Shown here: positions 1 through 10,018 of the stretch, one piece after another
How the letters are laid out: the number at the start of each line of letters is the position of its first letter
How positions within the stretch are numbered: the stretch's first letter is position 1
Origin: Rhizophagus sp. LPA8_4_AMF
Taxonomy: Eukaryota > Glomeromycota > Glomeromycetes > Glomerales > Glomeraceae
Reading direction: 5' to 3'
NCBI GenBank assembly: GCA_021464525.1
Contig: JADRCO010000400.1
Coordinates: forward strand, 1 to 34,600
Length of the DNA: 34,600 nucleotides
Made by a program: the position numbers and the translations under genes
The notes under the pieces: generated by a model
Database searches by the model: none
What the model saw: only the letters and a program-made list of their open reading frames with translations
What the model was told of the DNA's origin: nothing

Positions 1-440
1 ATTTATATTATTTGTTAAATGCAATAATAGAAAAATACAAAATTTGCAAATTCTTAAATAAAAAATTTTTTTATTAATATATTTTAAACAAATTTTTTTT
101 CCTGAAAGGTTAAATAAAGTAATATATAATTAAAATAAAATCTCAAAAAAAAATTTTTGGCCAAGCCCCCCCTTTTGCTATAAGTCCACCCATATATTAA
201 AATTTATTATAGCTGATTTCAGGTGTCCCGTATATTATGAAATCAGCTGTAAAACCGATTTGGAACCGATGTACCAAACCGAATGGAACGAACCGACTCA
301 AGTCGCTCAACCCGAACTTTTCCTTCCTTCTTCCACTTACGTCATTTTAAATTAAACTACCTGCTTATTTCCTTTTATATTTTGTATCACATTATTTTGT
401 TCATTGTAACACGTGATTTATAATTGCAACGGGGATTCCG
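1..440. other. AT-rich noncoding edge
   Basis: No open frame longer than background on either strand. It contains poly-A/T runs and one small hairpin (AGCTGATTTC at 211-220 pairing with GAAATCAGCT at 239-248, about 10 bp stem). The homology with the Q/N gene family stops near 441, so this stretch marks the 3' breakpoint of cassette copy A. Confidence 0.5.
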
Positions 441-682
441 AATGGCGTTACTATGTTGTTGATAATTAGCATCATATTGCTGCTGGTGATTAGATGGAGC
501 GACATTGTGTTACTGATCGGGAAAGATAGCAAGTTGCTGATCAGAAATCACGTTATTAACGTTATTGCAATATTTGACTGGCATGACAGGCAAATATGTA
601 TCGTACGTCTGGGTAACAATTGTTTGCGAATTGGATTTGTAAACATTGTCACCAAAATTATTTGAAAATTATGAGTATCCAT
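441..682 (-). pseudogene. Q/N-rich low-complexity protein, 5' fragment (copy A)
   Basis: On the minus strand an ATG at 682 starts a sequence aligning base for base with the start of the Q/N-rich genes at 10019, 14746 and 28561. One base is missing a few codons after the start, where the intact copies encode Asn-Ser-Thr-Asn-Asn, so the frame is lost at once. An in-frame TAA replaces a CAA codon in the later Asp-Gln-Gln stretch. Homology ends near 441, removing about two thirds of the gene and the conserved C-terminal motif. The family has no function I recognise; intact members are Asn/Gln/Ser/Pro-rich with prion-like composition. This copy keeps its upstream promoter block (683-900) but cannot make the protein. 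Confidence 0.75.
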
Positions 683-900
683 AGTTTTTTTTATAAGTTA
701 TTGAATTGATGGAAAATGATGAACATGTTTTTTTTGAGGAGAAGAATTTCATAGGCCTTTATAAGAAAATATCTTGTAAATACATCTATTCTTGTGTAGC
801 ACGAAAAGCTATTTTTTGTTATGGAATTCTTAAATCGATTAAAAAATGGACCAATGGTGTTTCATACTACTAAATTTCCCGCGTTTTGGCGCGTTCGTTC
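683..900 (-). promoter_or_regulatory. Conserved upstream block of Q/N gene copy A
   Basis: Reading away from the start at 682 the block has a single TATA-containing unit (TTATAAAG, 758-765), the conserved GCTTTTCGTGCTAC box near 797-810, an inverted CCAAT box (851-855) and two overlapping E2F/MBF-like matches (TTTCCCGC 875-882, TTTGGCGC 885-892). Each of the CCAAT and GCGCCAAA motifs recurs at the same relative place upstream of other copies. What they bind is inference from motif shape only. Confidence 0.45.
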
Positions 901-1229
901 CTAAATTTATAAAATTTATGCCGATAAGATTTGATTTGTTAGTAAAAACGTTGTAAACGGAAACATATTGTCAATTTAAGGTAATTTGGTGATTTCAAGA
1001 TCAAATTTTTTAAATAATATCTAACAGCAATATGTTAAGCACGCGTAAAAACAATACTCTGTCGATTTAGATCATTATCTTGATTTCAATAATTATCAAC
1101 AAAGAGAATCAGTTTTTTCACCCTAAATCGTCTGTTATTTTCTTTATCAAGAAATATTTTTGGAAAGTAATTTCACTCTAAAAGCGATTAGAGGAAAATA
1201 TTGATGACAATTTAATTCCAACTAGACGT

Positions 1230-1300
1230 AAGAAAGATTTCAAAAAATGGCTGATTATAACCAAACTAGTTGCTTTTTGTAATAATTTTAATATTTCGGA
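1230..1300 (-). pseudogene. Relic of the 3' end of the F-box-like gene, next to copy A
   Basis: On the minus strand this stretch reads TTACAAAAAGCAACTAGTTT and onward, matching for about 48 bases the last codons of the F-box-like gene as seen at 15575-15640 (Leu-Leu-Gln-Lys-Ala-Thr-Ser-Leu). Mismatches and a one-base gap destroy the frame. The same relic is upstream of the Q/N gene at about 9480-9535 and at about 27705-27765. It shows that the F gene lay directly upstream of the Q/N module in the ancestral cassette. Confidence 0.6.
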
Positions 1301-1380
1301 TTAAATTATACTTATTTTTATATTTATTTCTTGTGAAACTCAAGTAGATACACTAAATAGAATATAAAACTAAAATAAGA

Positions 1381-1760
1381 CCGCCTTGAAAAAAAGCCTA
1401 AGACAAGCGACGCGCTAACCAAAGACTTGAACTATCTGGCGCATAAGGTAAATGTTCATGTTAATTTTACGATGAGCTCGTATTACTCTTTCACTATGAT
1501 GAATTGTTTGGTAAAATTTTAAATTGGTAAAAGTAAAGGGTCAAATACGTGAAAATCACATGATGCAAATATTAGAAGAGTGAGAGGATATGGTGTGTTT
1601 GGTGTATTTTGAGTGTAATCTTGATTCATTATTTTTTGTGTGAATGTCATATTATCGTCGGATCTTGACGGTGTTCATCTTTAAAAGATGTCGTGGCTTG
1701 TGACGGGCAAAAAAAACAAAGGAATATAAGGTGTTGTCAATAATAACCGGCTGGGGAATA
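1381..1760 (-). repeat. Inverted copy of 8940-9310
   Basis: The reverse complement of this stretch aligns with 8940-9310, including a shared segment around GATGTCGTGGC (1687-1697 here, about 9040-9055 there) and one around GAGTGTAATCTTG (1610-1622 and 9106-9118). No clear coding potential survives. With 683-1300 versus 9320-10018 it forms a long diverged inverted repeat between copy A and copy I. Boundaries were set by eye. Confidence 0.6.
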
Positions 1761-1767
1761 TTGTCTT

Positions 1768-2753
1768 TCATTTCATGTCTAGTACAATGGTTAGGAATGT
1801 TTTTACAATTACAGCGGCAGTGGACTTTACGATCCGTAAGTCAATATCGTGAAAGGCTCTATAGCTATCCAAAAGGTCGCTTCAAGAGCCCGAGGAAATT
1901 GAGGTAGTCATAACTTCCGTTCTGTCTTTGTCTTCATCCATAATTATCAAAAATTTCTTTTCCCATTTTCTCAAGGTAAAAGAGGTGGACATTTTATAAT
2001 ACTCTATTATTGGTATTGGATCTTTGCTATCTCCAAGTCCTATTTCATTTACCGGAATTTCCGAATGGTTTTTGAAGAATTCACCATAAGTTGTTTTATC
2101 ACGATGAACTTGTTCCCATTATGTAATTGTTCTAAGGCGCAGGCTATTGATAATTTCCGTTCCCAAGTAGACGAGCAAAATGACGAGATACATAATGTCT
2201 TAAATCCCGTCCGACTGTTTCACCGACCATCATTAAATGTCCTGTTACGGTTGCTCGAGTTACGAATAATAAGACCACTCTTAACATGAGAAAAATAATG
2301 TCCTTTTTTAACAAAAAAAAAAATTTAAAATTTAATTATTTCGACACGTTTAAAAATATTTTTTTAATAAATTTATCTTACAAAATATTCTCACCTCTTT
2401 AAGAAATATTGAAGGAGTATTTTCAAGAGAATGTAATTCTACTTTAATTAATTCTTTCTTTTCAACATATCTTTTCTCATTTTCATCCCAACAATTTCGA
2501 GGTCCTTTCTTCCAATTTGCAGTATATACAGTCCCCTACTTTGGATACGTCATATTTACTTACTCCGGTAAAAGAATTAAAAGGAATCCACTCTAAATAT
2601 TCTGTATAATCATTTGCATTTAACTGAGTTTCTCTAATAAAATAATCTATTCCTTTATCTTTTGTTTATCCAATTATCAAAATTTTCTTCAAATTGCGTA
2701 GATTGACAAGGTTTACACATAGTCACACTCAGGACAATAATTTTTGTAATATC
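1768..2753 (-). pseudogene. TKL-type protein kinase pseudogene
   Basis: Minus-strand relic of a Glomeromycete-type kinase. At 2753-2700 it reads Tyr-Tyr-Lys-Asn-Tyr-Cys-Pro-Glu-Cys-Asp, then the Cys-x2-Cys leader (CKPCQ) and FEENFDNW. At 2670-2550 follow FIRETQLN and YLEWIPFNSF, as in the N-terminal leader of these kinases. At 2528-2395 an N-lobe-like part reads VYTANWKKGPRNCWDENE, then VEKKELIKVELHSL and FLKE before a possible donor GTGAGA (2394). At 2225-2120 two adjacent frames give DLRHYVSRHF and TWERKLSIACALEQLHN, typical of the kinase region before the catalytic loop. At least two frameshifts and several stops are visible, and the position expected for the ATP-binding Lys reads Glu. From 2118 to 1768 a frame open except for one TGA continues without recognisable kinase motifs. 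Clearly non-functional; the family call rests on motif memory. Confidence 0.65.
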
Positions 2754-3159
2754 CACCTTTTTTTTATAAGCGGAAAATATAATAAAGTAAAAAATAAATA
2801 ACAAAATTTGGTATAAAAAAACATTCTCTTTATAAAAGAAATAACAGTGAAAGTTTAAAAAAATTTTGTAGTCAGAAAACGCCATTTTTATAGAGATTAG
2901 AACTTTCCAAAATAGGGTAAATATCATATTTACTTTCTAAATAAATAATTTGATAACGTCATCTGATTTGTTAGAATCTAGTTAGAATTTAGTTGTGATA
3001 TTCATAATAAAATAAATAAAATCACCGTGACAATGAAAATCGTTTGTACAATTGTGTATTAAATAATTGTTCTTTGGAAAACTTGGAAAACTCTCTCCCA
3101 TTCTTGAATGTAACAAAATCACTATTTATTACTTAATTTGGCCTAAACGATAAACAATT

Positions 3160-3468
3160 ATGCACAGAAAATTTGAGGACAATTTGACAAATACTGTTAT
3201 CATATCACAATTTTCCAAAGAAATTTTCATTTCAGAAGAGAATGATTGGTATTCGGAATCCGGCGTACATTTCGTGTTGATATTTTCCAATAAATGTTAC
3301 CGTGAAAAATGTAAAGGATGCAAAAACATTACAGCAAAAAATATTTATCACATTTTTTTTAAGAGGGACAATATACAGAGTGTTTGCGTGCAACAGCAAA
3401 AAAAAAAATCACCTTTTATAGGCAATTCCCGTGGAATGCTATTACCTTTTTTAGATACTGGGCCCTGA
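3160..3468 (+). CDS. Hypothetical ORF ending in a repeat element
   Basis: ATG-initiated frame of 102 codons. Residues about 41-65 carry a Cys-x4-Cys-x2-Cys cluster (CYREKCKGCKN), after which the product is Lys-rich. Its 3' third (from about 3380) lies inside a sequence family also found at 5345-5565 and 15349-15537, so the frame at least runs into a mobile or repeated element. No family is recognised and no promoter or intron is obvious. It may be a chance frame. Confidence 0.2.
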   Translation: MHRKFEDNLTNTVIISQFSKEIFISEENDWYSESGVHFVLIFSNKCYREKCKGCKNITAKNIYHIFFKRDNIQSVCVQQQKKKSPFIGNSRGMLLPFLDTGP

Positions 3469-3521
3469 AAAAATGCGCACAGCTAATAGTAAAATTTTTT
3501 TATATACGTTTCGGGGTCCTG
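3372..3521 (+). mobile_element. Degenerate member of the AGGACCC-ended repeat family
   Basis: Aligns with the reverse complement of 5345-5565 and 15349-15520: shared blocks are GTTTGCGTGC, CCTTTTATAGGCAAT, CCTTTTTTAGATACTG, GGGCCCTGAAAAAATGCG and the end TTTCGGGGTCCT (3510-3521). The left end is poorly preserved. The interior looks coding-derived (Phe-Leu-Asp-x-Asp in all three), but this copy has no usable frame. It is orientated opposite to the other two. Confidence 0.5.
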
Positions 3522-3767
3522 GGACAAATTCAGTCACAAAGTTTATATTAGGGGCCTGCATTGGGCCGGGCCGAGATTGAATTTTTTAGCTTAGTTTCGA
3601 CTTATGCAAGCCTCTAGTCCATATATTTATATTAAAAGGAAAAAAGTAAAAAGGTGATGTTTGGACATTATCGAAGTTTGAAATTTGAAACCCTTATAAT
3701 CTTGAATATGATTTGGTTAATACCACCGAAAAATTGTTTGATTTGTCGTTGAAGTATTATGAACGTA

Positions 3768-4141
3768 CAGTCAGAACTCGATATAAGGAACCCTCCGTTC
3801 AGGTGATCTTGGATCGTTATACCGAATATTCGGTAAAACAAATGTCCTTAATGCACCGAACTTGATAATACAATTTTTATAGAAATGTTGTAAAACTTCA
3901 GGATCAATGCTGTGCACTTAATGCTGGCCAAATTAATTTAATACTGGCCAGAATTAGGATTTAATCGGTAATCGCGAATAAATAAATATGGCTAGTTTGT
4001 AAATATGACTTTGATATATTAATATCGCGAAATTTATAATAAAATCGGTATTGTGATAAAATTAATTATAAGTGGATAAAAAGTTCGTTATGAGTCAAAA
4101 TCGGTTTTAATATCCCAAATCGGTATATCAAGTTCTGACTG
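3768..4141. mobile_element. MITE with TA target duplication (Tc1/mariner-pogo-like ends)
   Basis: The element begins CAGTCAGAACTCGATATA and ends with TATATCAAGTTCTGACTG, an inverted repeat of about 18 bp with one mismatch. It is flanked on both sides by TA (3766-3767 and 4142-4143), the usual target duplication of Tc1/mariner/pogo elements. It is 374 bp, has no ORF, and the interior is AT-rich with repeated 'aatcggta' words near both ends. The end sequence resembles pogo/Tigger termini; that is from knowledge of the family. A non-autonomous element needing a transposase from elsewhere. Confidence 0.8.
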
Positions 4142-5336
4142 TACATTTTTTTAACAATGAAATCTAGAAATTTTTCCCCTTAAAGTCCAGTGTTGGGATT
4201 TGGCCGTGGTCAGGCAACGGCCAAAGCCCGGCCAAACGGCCAATGACCACTGTCTTAAACTAAAAAAATGTATGCATGTGATATTTTAATTAACTTATAC
4301 TAATGACTAATGCAACATTAATTAAAGCTCCTTTCTGCGATATAGAAACAACTGAATATTTTAAAGAAACAAAGATTATAAAGCTATTATTCTATTAAGG
4401 TTATTTATTCAGGAGGATTATAAAGTTATAGAAAGTTATAATGAATCGCATTTGACCAAGATCCACTAAAGTACGAGTTTCGTAACAAATGGATTGAAAA
4501 AAACGAAAAGCTAAAAAGGTCGATGGAAAAGGCTAATTAAAATAGACATGAGATGGTGAAAGGGATAAAAAAGGAAAAAGAAAGAAAAGGAAGAAAGAGC
4601 GAAATGAACTGGAATAAAAGGAATAAAGAAGGAGGGAAGCGAATATAAATACTAGTTTTTGGAGTGGTGCAGTTATTTTATTCTACAATTGTAAATGATT
4701 AAACCCTTTTCATTCGCAAAAAGGCGTACTTCCATAGTTTCTATCAGGTTTTAAATGAAAAATTTATTATTCCGGCTAATTTCGAAAATAAATATAAGTG
4801 TTTGTTGTATACTGTAATGATACTTACTATAAACCAATTTTATCATAAAAAAATTTATATAAATTCATTTTTTTTTATTTATTTTACTTATTTATGGATT
4901 TATTTATTAGTACAAGAATTATTAAATTAAAAACGTAATTATTTCATAAAAAAACCTTTACATCATTTACACAATTAGGTAGCAAATTTTATATGTATTT
5001 ATTTATTCGTTCCTAGGAGATTTTGCAGAAAAATTAACTAGTATTAATTATCATTAAAAATTTTAAAAAGCTTCGGAACATTACTATTACACTTGAAGCA
5101 AATCTTTCTGAATTATTCAAATTTTTAAAGCCATCTATTATAGGGAATAAGTAAAATTTTACTATTCTAATTAGCCAGAATATTTATCCCCTGCCATTTA
5201 CAACAATAGTAAACGCTTTATAGTATATCACCTTCAGTTCTTATCAGTGAGTATGAATATAGTACATTTTATTGTTGAATCCCATTTTCTTTCGCTTGGT
5301 TTTTTTTCATTTTAAAAGATTTTAAAAAAACGTATA
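4142..5336. other. Noncoding stretch with a short GC-rich patch
   Basis: Nothing coding is supported. At 4190-4250 there is a patch unusually rich in GGCC for this sequence, with GTGGTCA at 4205-4211 facing TGACCAC at 4243-4249; it starts CAGTGTTGGG, like some hAT ends, but no partner end is visible. The rest is AT-rich with purine-rich runs at 4490-4640. Confidence 0.4.
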
Positions 5337-5344
5337 AGTAATAC

Positions 5345-5565
5345 AGGACCCCGAACAATATATATAGAGGTCAGTCCAGGAATAGTCCGTTGTACGCATT
5401 TGTACGCATTTCTTCAGGGCCGGAATTAAGATAATGTCAGTCAGTATCTAAAAAAGGTAATAATAATTTGACCAGAGTTATCTATAAAAGGCAAGATCTA
5501 CACAATTATTTTGCCCTATTATACGCAAACTCGGATCTGACCTTTTTATGTATTATTCGGGTCCT
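5345..5565 (-). mobile_element. Small inverted-repeat element with 8-bp target duplication
   Basis: Left end AGGACCCCGAACAATATATA and the reverse complement of the right end AGGACCCGAATAATACATAA form an inverted repeat of about 30 bp. The element sits between two exact copies of AGTAATAC (5337-5344 and 5566-5573). An 8-bp duplication is characteristic of hAT-type insertion, although the ends are not a canonical hAT terminus. At 221 bp it is non-autonomous. On the minus strand the interior keeps coding-like pieces (LLPFLDTD and SGPEEMRTNAYNG) broken by stops, homologous to 3372-3521 and 15349-15537, which suggests it derives from a gene or a longer element. Confidence 0.75.
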
Positions 5566-5573
5566 AGTAATAC

Positions 5574-6449
5574 AATTATATTGTGATCTGTAAATGGACG
5601 AACGATAACACGTAAAATCTTAAAAATACTACAGATCCAAGCGAAAGATATGAGGTGAATTTCTACAAGTAAATTAGCTAATTCCTTCAAATTATCTTTG
5701 TTTGTTAGAAACTAAATTTGTATAATAAGTTTCATTATTTTTAGAGTGGGAAAAGAATTTTTAGCTATATTTGAACCAAGGCGATAAATTGTAAACCGAG
5801 CGGAGGGAATATTTTTTGTTCAGTCGACCCTATAAAAAATTTTTCAGAAAAATGATCACGTGTCTGAGTTTCTTCGGAATAAAAACCATAAAAATGATCA
5901 TTTATCGGAGTTTTTTCCAGATTTTTTTTTATAAGGCGAAATTATTAAAGTTCTTATCTTTTTGTGAGAATCTTTGATGCATTCATACTCCCAAGATAGT
6001 CTAGATAAATTATTCGTTGATAATCTAAATATAAAAGACGCCCCAAATTATCAATCGGTCTAAATTAACGGTCCACTCTTATAGTATCTTAAGACAGTAC
6101 TAACGATACTTTCCTAATATAATAATTATTTTGATTTGGGTATATTACGATTGGGGCACAACATTTTGCTTGTTACGTTATTCTTCTCACATTTATTATC
6201 ACAATCGGATAAATTGTTTACTATTTTAAGCGGTAAAATTTGAATGTTCAAGTATCGATTATTCTTTCGATAAAAGGAAATTATAATGTAACAAGGTTTA
6301 TGTTTATCGTAACAAATATTTATTAAGGTTAAGGAGGTGGAGATAATTTTACACGGGTTAATTTTTATTTTTATTTTTATTTAATTTTCTTCTAACGTAG
6401 AAATTTTTTTTTATTATGATAATAGTGGTGTTACTCCGTAACGGGGCTG
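5574..6449. other. Noncoding stretch
   Basis: No supported gene. A diverged direct repeat with a 43-bp period lies at 5845-5915 (AAAAATGATCACGTGTCTGAG and AAAAATGATCATTTATCGGAG versions). Otherwise unstructured AT-rich sequence. Confidence 0.4.
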
Positions 6450-6916
6450 AAGAAAATTATTGCGTATTTTTGTTACGTGCAAATCAAAGAAAATTTCCAA
6501 AATGCATATTTTAGCCAATAGTTGTTACCGACATGGTATCACATTCAAACCAAATATCAAATTTCGATAATGGTTGACAAAATTTTTAACAAGTTCGGCT
6601 GGTTAAAATAACGTAATACAACGATTATAATATTTGATGCAGGGGTTATTGCACAGTTTGATTTATACAACTTATAAAGTCTTTTTCATATATATATACT
6701 GTATATATACACTAGATAAACGACATCCTGAGTAATCCCTGAGTCAGGACCGAGTACACTCTTGATTTTTTTTTATAAAAAGAGGTAGTTCATGAACAAA
6801 ATGCTCAGCTTACAAAAAATTTGTTTTCGTATTTATGTTTTGTCGGTTTTATCGAAAAAAAATTAAGATTCTTTATTTTTGTGCTACAACCATTAATAAT
6901 TACCTAATTTATTAAA
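6450..6916 (+). promoter_or_regulatory. Conserved region upstream of F-box-like gene, copy I
   Basis: Two blocks recur. The distal one (about 6455-6660, with GATGCAGGGGTTATTGCAC at 6639-6657) also occurs at 24420-24650 (+) and, inverted and without any F gene beside it, at 19800-20000. The proximal one (6720-6916, with CCTGAGTCAGGACCGAG-like words and the leader ACAACCATTAATAATTACC just before the ATG) is shared with copies at 17021-17215 and 24690-24893. Retention around each start suggests the promoter and 5' leader travelled with the gene. Confidence 0.55.
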
Positions 6917-8070
6917 ATGCAACAGTATTTTCAAAATTTTGAATATGAAATTAAGATAAATATATATAAATACGTCGATTCCCCACTTAATTTGGCATTG
7001 ACATGTCGAAACTGGTCAGTCATTTCAAAAGACGCTTACGCCAAAACAGAATGGTTGTTAGTGCGCCATGGAAAATCTCATGCATTATTCCACGCTGTGC
7101 GATTGGGCCCTACTTTTATAGATATCCCAGTCTGTAAAACATTAATCACGAGAAAAGTTCCAATATCAAGATATTTTATTCAAAGGTTACTTATGCGTTT
7201 CGGAAAATATGATCAAAAGTTGATAGAACTCAAATCAGAGTTTAATGTCGGTCACAGATAGAATTCGCGCTTTCCAACAAAAGATTAAATCTCCCTGGGC
7301 AAGCAATTTACCTATATTCGTGTTCACTTATTTATTAGGTGAAGGGCACAAACAATTAGCCAATATGAATGAAACATTACCTTCAAAAGGTAATGATATG
7401 GAGTTATTTCACTTTCTCTCCGCAGGCCCTCACGTGATAAATTACGCTTCCGGCATGTTGAAAAAGAATTTAAAAGATATAGAAGATTGATTTAAATAAA
7501 CGGTTCGCTCCATTTCCTCTTAGACCAATTAGATTTAAATAGCGAAGCAGCAACCAATTCTCAAAGAATATCCTTCCAAAGATGAATTCAAAAATAATAG
7601 CCAGCTTAACGTAATTGCGCGAGGAATCCTTATTCATCCGGACTTAGTGAACTTATGGGGACAAATTTGGCTATTATGAGATTTGTAATGACGTTAATGA
7701 CTTGGTCATGCAAGGAGCACTTCCCATTCTATTCTCACCAACTCCTGCATCCGATTGGTCTTGCCCATCCATGAAATGGTAATTTCACTCCTTGTCGAAC
7801 TTATATTTAGGTTTCAAATGTTATTATAGACACTTTATAGACGCACTTCATATGTTTGAATATCGATTAGGTAAAATAGGAAACACATAGGGTGCTTTTC
7901 TTGCAATTCGTTCAGATGAAATGTTTGCTTATTCGCCTGAAAGATGACTATCACGAACAAGTTCGTTGTAAAACAAGTCGTTAAACAATAGTTTATAGAA
8001 GAAAAAAAATGAGCGGTATCACTTTAAGAAGAAAATTTTTAATACTATCACTAAAAGTTTATCACTACGC
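6917..8070 (+). pseudogene. F-box-like protein pseudogene (copy I)
   Basis: The first 114 codons are open and begin with an F-box-like segment (residues about 8-48: FEYEIKINIYKYVDSPLN, then LTCRNWSVIS), the module that in known proteins contacts Skp1 in SCF ubiquitin ligases. At 7254/7255 eight bases present in copy II are missing, which shifts the frame into a TAG at 7259. The homologous protein continues in another frame (7245-7490: RAFQQKIKSPWASNLP, then MELFHFLSAGPHVINY), loses two T near 7486, and decays with many small indels to about 8070. The same 8-bp deletion is in 25656 onward, so the two copies share a damaged ancestor. The intact protein would have been about 480 residues, judged from copy II. 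Downstream is Q/N gene copy I on the same strand. Confidence 0.75.
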
Positions 8071-8870
8071 TCTTATAGCAAGGAACCTGAATTACTTTTT
8101 AAGAGTCAATAAGAAAAAATAATATCAGTGACAAAAGTAAAAATATCAATTGAAGAATTAAATAACATGATTTCATAATCTCACTTTGTGATTCGTGTAT
8201 TAAAAGCAAAGCATCATATAATTGAAAAAATTTATTCTCATAATTTTTGGGACAAATATTTTACCATTCTGTTTTGCTCTTTTTTTTTTATTAAAACGCA
8301 TGAGCCCATTACTTCAAATGATCCTTTACGTCCTACCCATACCTGTATTACACCAACTATATATACTCTATTATCATTTTTCGTTTGTTTTCATCATTTT
8401 TTCTCGTTAAGTTTTTTTTGTGTTTCATAGATAGTATAGATGACAAGCGAGTCAGTAAATAAAACTTATTCCTAAAATTAACAACTGAAGTCTTTACGAT
8501 AATTTACATAATGCAAACCCTGAACCTCAAATCTGCACAAGCAGTCTTAAGACTATAAACCTTGCAAAAAATAACCCTTCTCACACTTTCCTTCGAACGG
8601 CTGCAGTTGCGACACGGCATTTTTTCAACATAAAAATTAAAGTTAGATACTATTGCAGCAACAAGTACTAATAAACACAAACAATATAGAACTACCGTAC
8701 AAATGCATCAAAGTATATAGATCAATACATCTACGTTTTGCTCAATTCCCAAAAGCGTAATTTCCAATATTTTCATAGTTTTTGAAGGTTAAAAACATTA
8801 GAACCTCGTCAATAATTAACAATGGCTGATTTATATTCGATCCATCGACATTATACACTGTTCACCATAC
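8071..8870. other. Noncoding stretch
   Basis: Frames at 8188-8430 are T-rich and overlap each other in different phases; neither resembles a protein family. Nothing else is supported. Confidence 0.4.
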
Positions 8871-9723
8871 ATACGTAATGTCCAAAAATTCATTGACGAT
8901 ATTAAATACTACCACCTCTATTTCCTCAGGGTTCTCGAAATACCCTTACAGGGTATTGATCCACTCGACGTGAAATGAAAGACCCTTTTCCCAACCAGAT
9001 ATTCGATATACCTTTTGTTCATTTTTTTTGCTCGTCACGAGCCACGACATCTTTTTAAGATGAACATCCGACGATAATATGTTGCCCACACAAAAAACAA
9101 TGAACCAAGATTACACTCAAAACACCAAATTCTCAATATTCGCATCATGTGATTTCACGTGTTCCCATATTACTTTTACCAATTTAAAATTTTTACAACG
9201 GCACTATTCCATACATGACAGTATTTACGTGTGGCACTTTTAAAAGAGTAATATAAACCTCATTGTAAATATTCAAATATTCAGATAGTTCGAGTCTTTG
9301 ATTAACGTCGCTTGTCTTGGATTTTTTTTTATTTATTTTATCGGTGAACGGCCGTTTAAGGCGGCCTTATTATAGTTTTTATATTATATTTTAATTCATA
9401 TTTCACGATTTACATGGAGTTTGTATTATTTATGAGTCTAACCAAGTTATAGTTACAAAAATAAGTATCATTTATCCGAAATATTTAAAAAGAAACTACT
9501 AGTTTGATTATAATCAACTATTTTTTGAAATCTTTCTTCTGACCTTGTCCTATCTTTCTTGATATTGATTAATTCCGGAAAAGGCTGTTAAACGGAGTTA
9601 ACTGAATATTTATCGAAATTAAGATAATGATCTAATCGGTAGAGTGATTATCCAATTATATTGTTCTTACGCGTACTTAAAAAATTTGATCTTGAAATCA
9701 CTAAATTACCTTAAATTGGCAAT
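8871..9723 (+). repeat. Upstream flank of Q/N gene copy I, inverted copy of 960-1900
   Basis: Aligns in reverse with the flank of copy A. It includes a piece homologous to the 3' part of the kinase-linked relic (TTTCCTCAGGGTTCTCG at 8922-8938; GAAATGAAAGACCC at 8972-8985) and the F-tail relic near 9480-9535. The HMG-box segment present in copy III is absent: GGTAGAGTG (9639-9647) is followed after about 22 bases by ACGCGTAC. Word ACGCGT (MluI cell-cycle box shape) is kept in copies A, I and III. Confidence 0.5.
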
Positions 9724-10018
9724 ATGTTCCGTTACTACATTTCTACTAACAAATCAAGTCTTATCGGTAAGAAACGAACGCGCCAAAACGCAAGAAAAAA
9801 AATAGCAAAACACTATTGGTCCATTTTTTTAATCGTTTTAAAGAATTTAATAACAAAAATAGCTTTTCGTGCTGCACAAGAATTGATGCATTTACAAGAT
9901 TTTTTTCTTATAAAAACCTCTGAAATTCTTTTTCCTCGAAAAAAAAATATAAAAACCTCCTCCCTTGAAAAAAAAATTCATCATTTTCCATCAATTCAAT
10001 AAACTTATAAAAAAAACT
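9724..10018 (+). promoter_or_regulatory. Conserved promoter-like block, Q/N gene copy I
   Basis: Contains GCGCCAAA (9780-9787, E2F/MBF-like), an inverted CCAAT box (ATTGG, 9815-9819), the GCTTTTCGTGCTGCACAAGA box and two TATA-bearing units beginning at 9909 and 9948. The second unit has lost its CTGAAAT part. A conserved leader ATTTTCCATCAATTCAATAA runs into the ATG at 10019. A 92-codon frame through here is broken in the other copies, so I read this as noncoding. Confidence 0.5.

Noticed and set aside
453..665. Plus-strand ORF of 70 codons
   Set aside because: It is antisense to the broken Q/N copy A, and the same antisense pattern appears at 14381-14578.
2065..2289. Plus-strand ORF of 74 codons
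   Set aside because: Antisense to the kinase relic, whose motifs are read on the minus strand.
4190..4255. Possible hAT transposon end (CAGTGTTGGG)
   Set aside because: Only one end is seen, with no inverted partner or target duplication nearby.
8188..8430. Two overlapping ORFs rich in Phe/Ser/His
   Set aside because: T-rich chance frames with no relative and no consistent frame.
9724..10002. ORF of 92 codons upstream of Q/N copy I
   Set aside because: The equivalent sequence is interrupted by stops in copies A, II and III and contains the promoter-like block.
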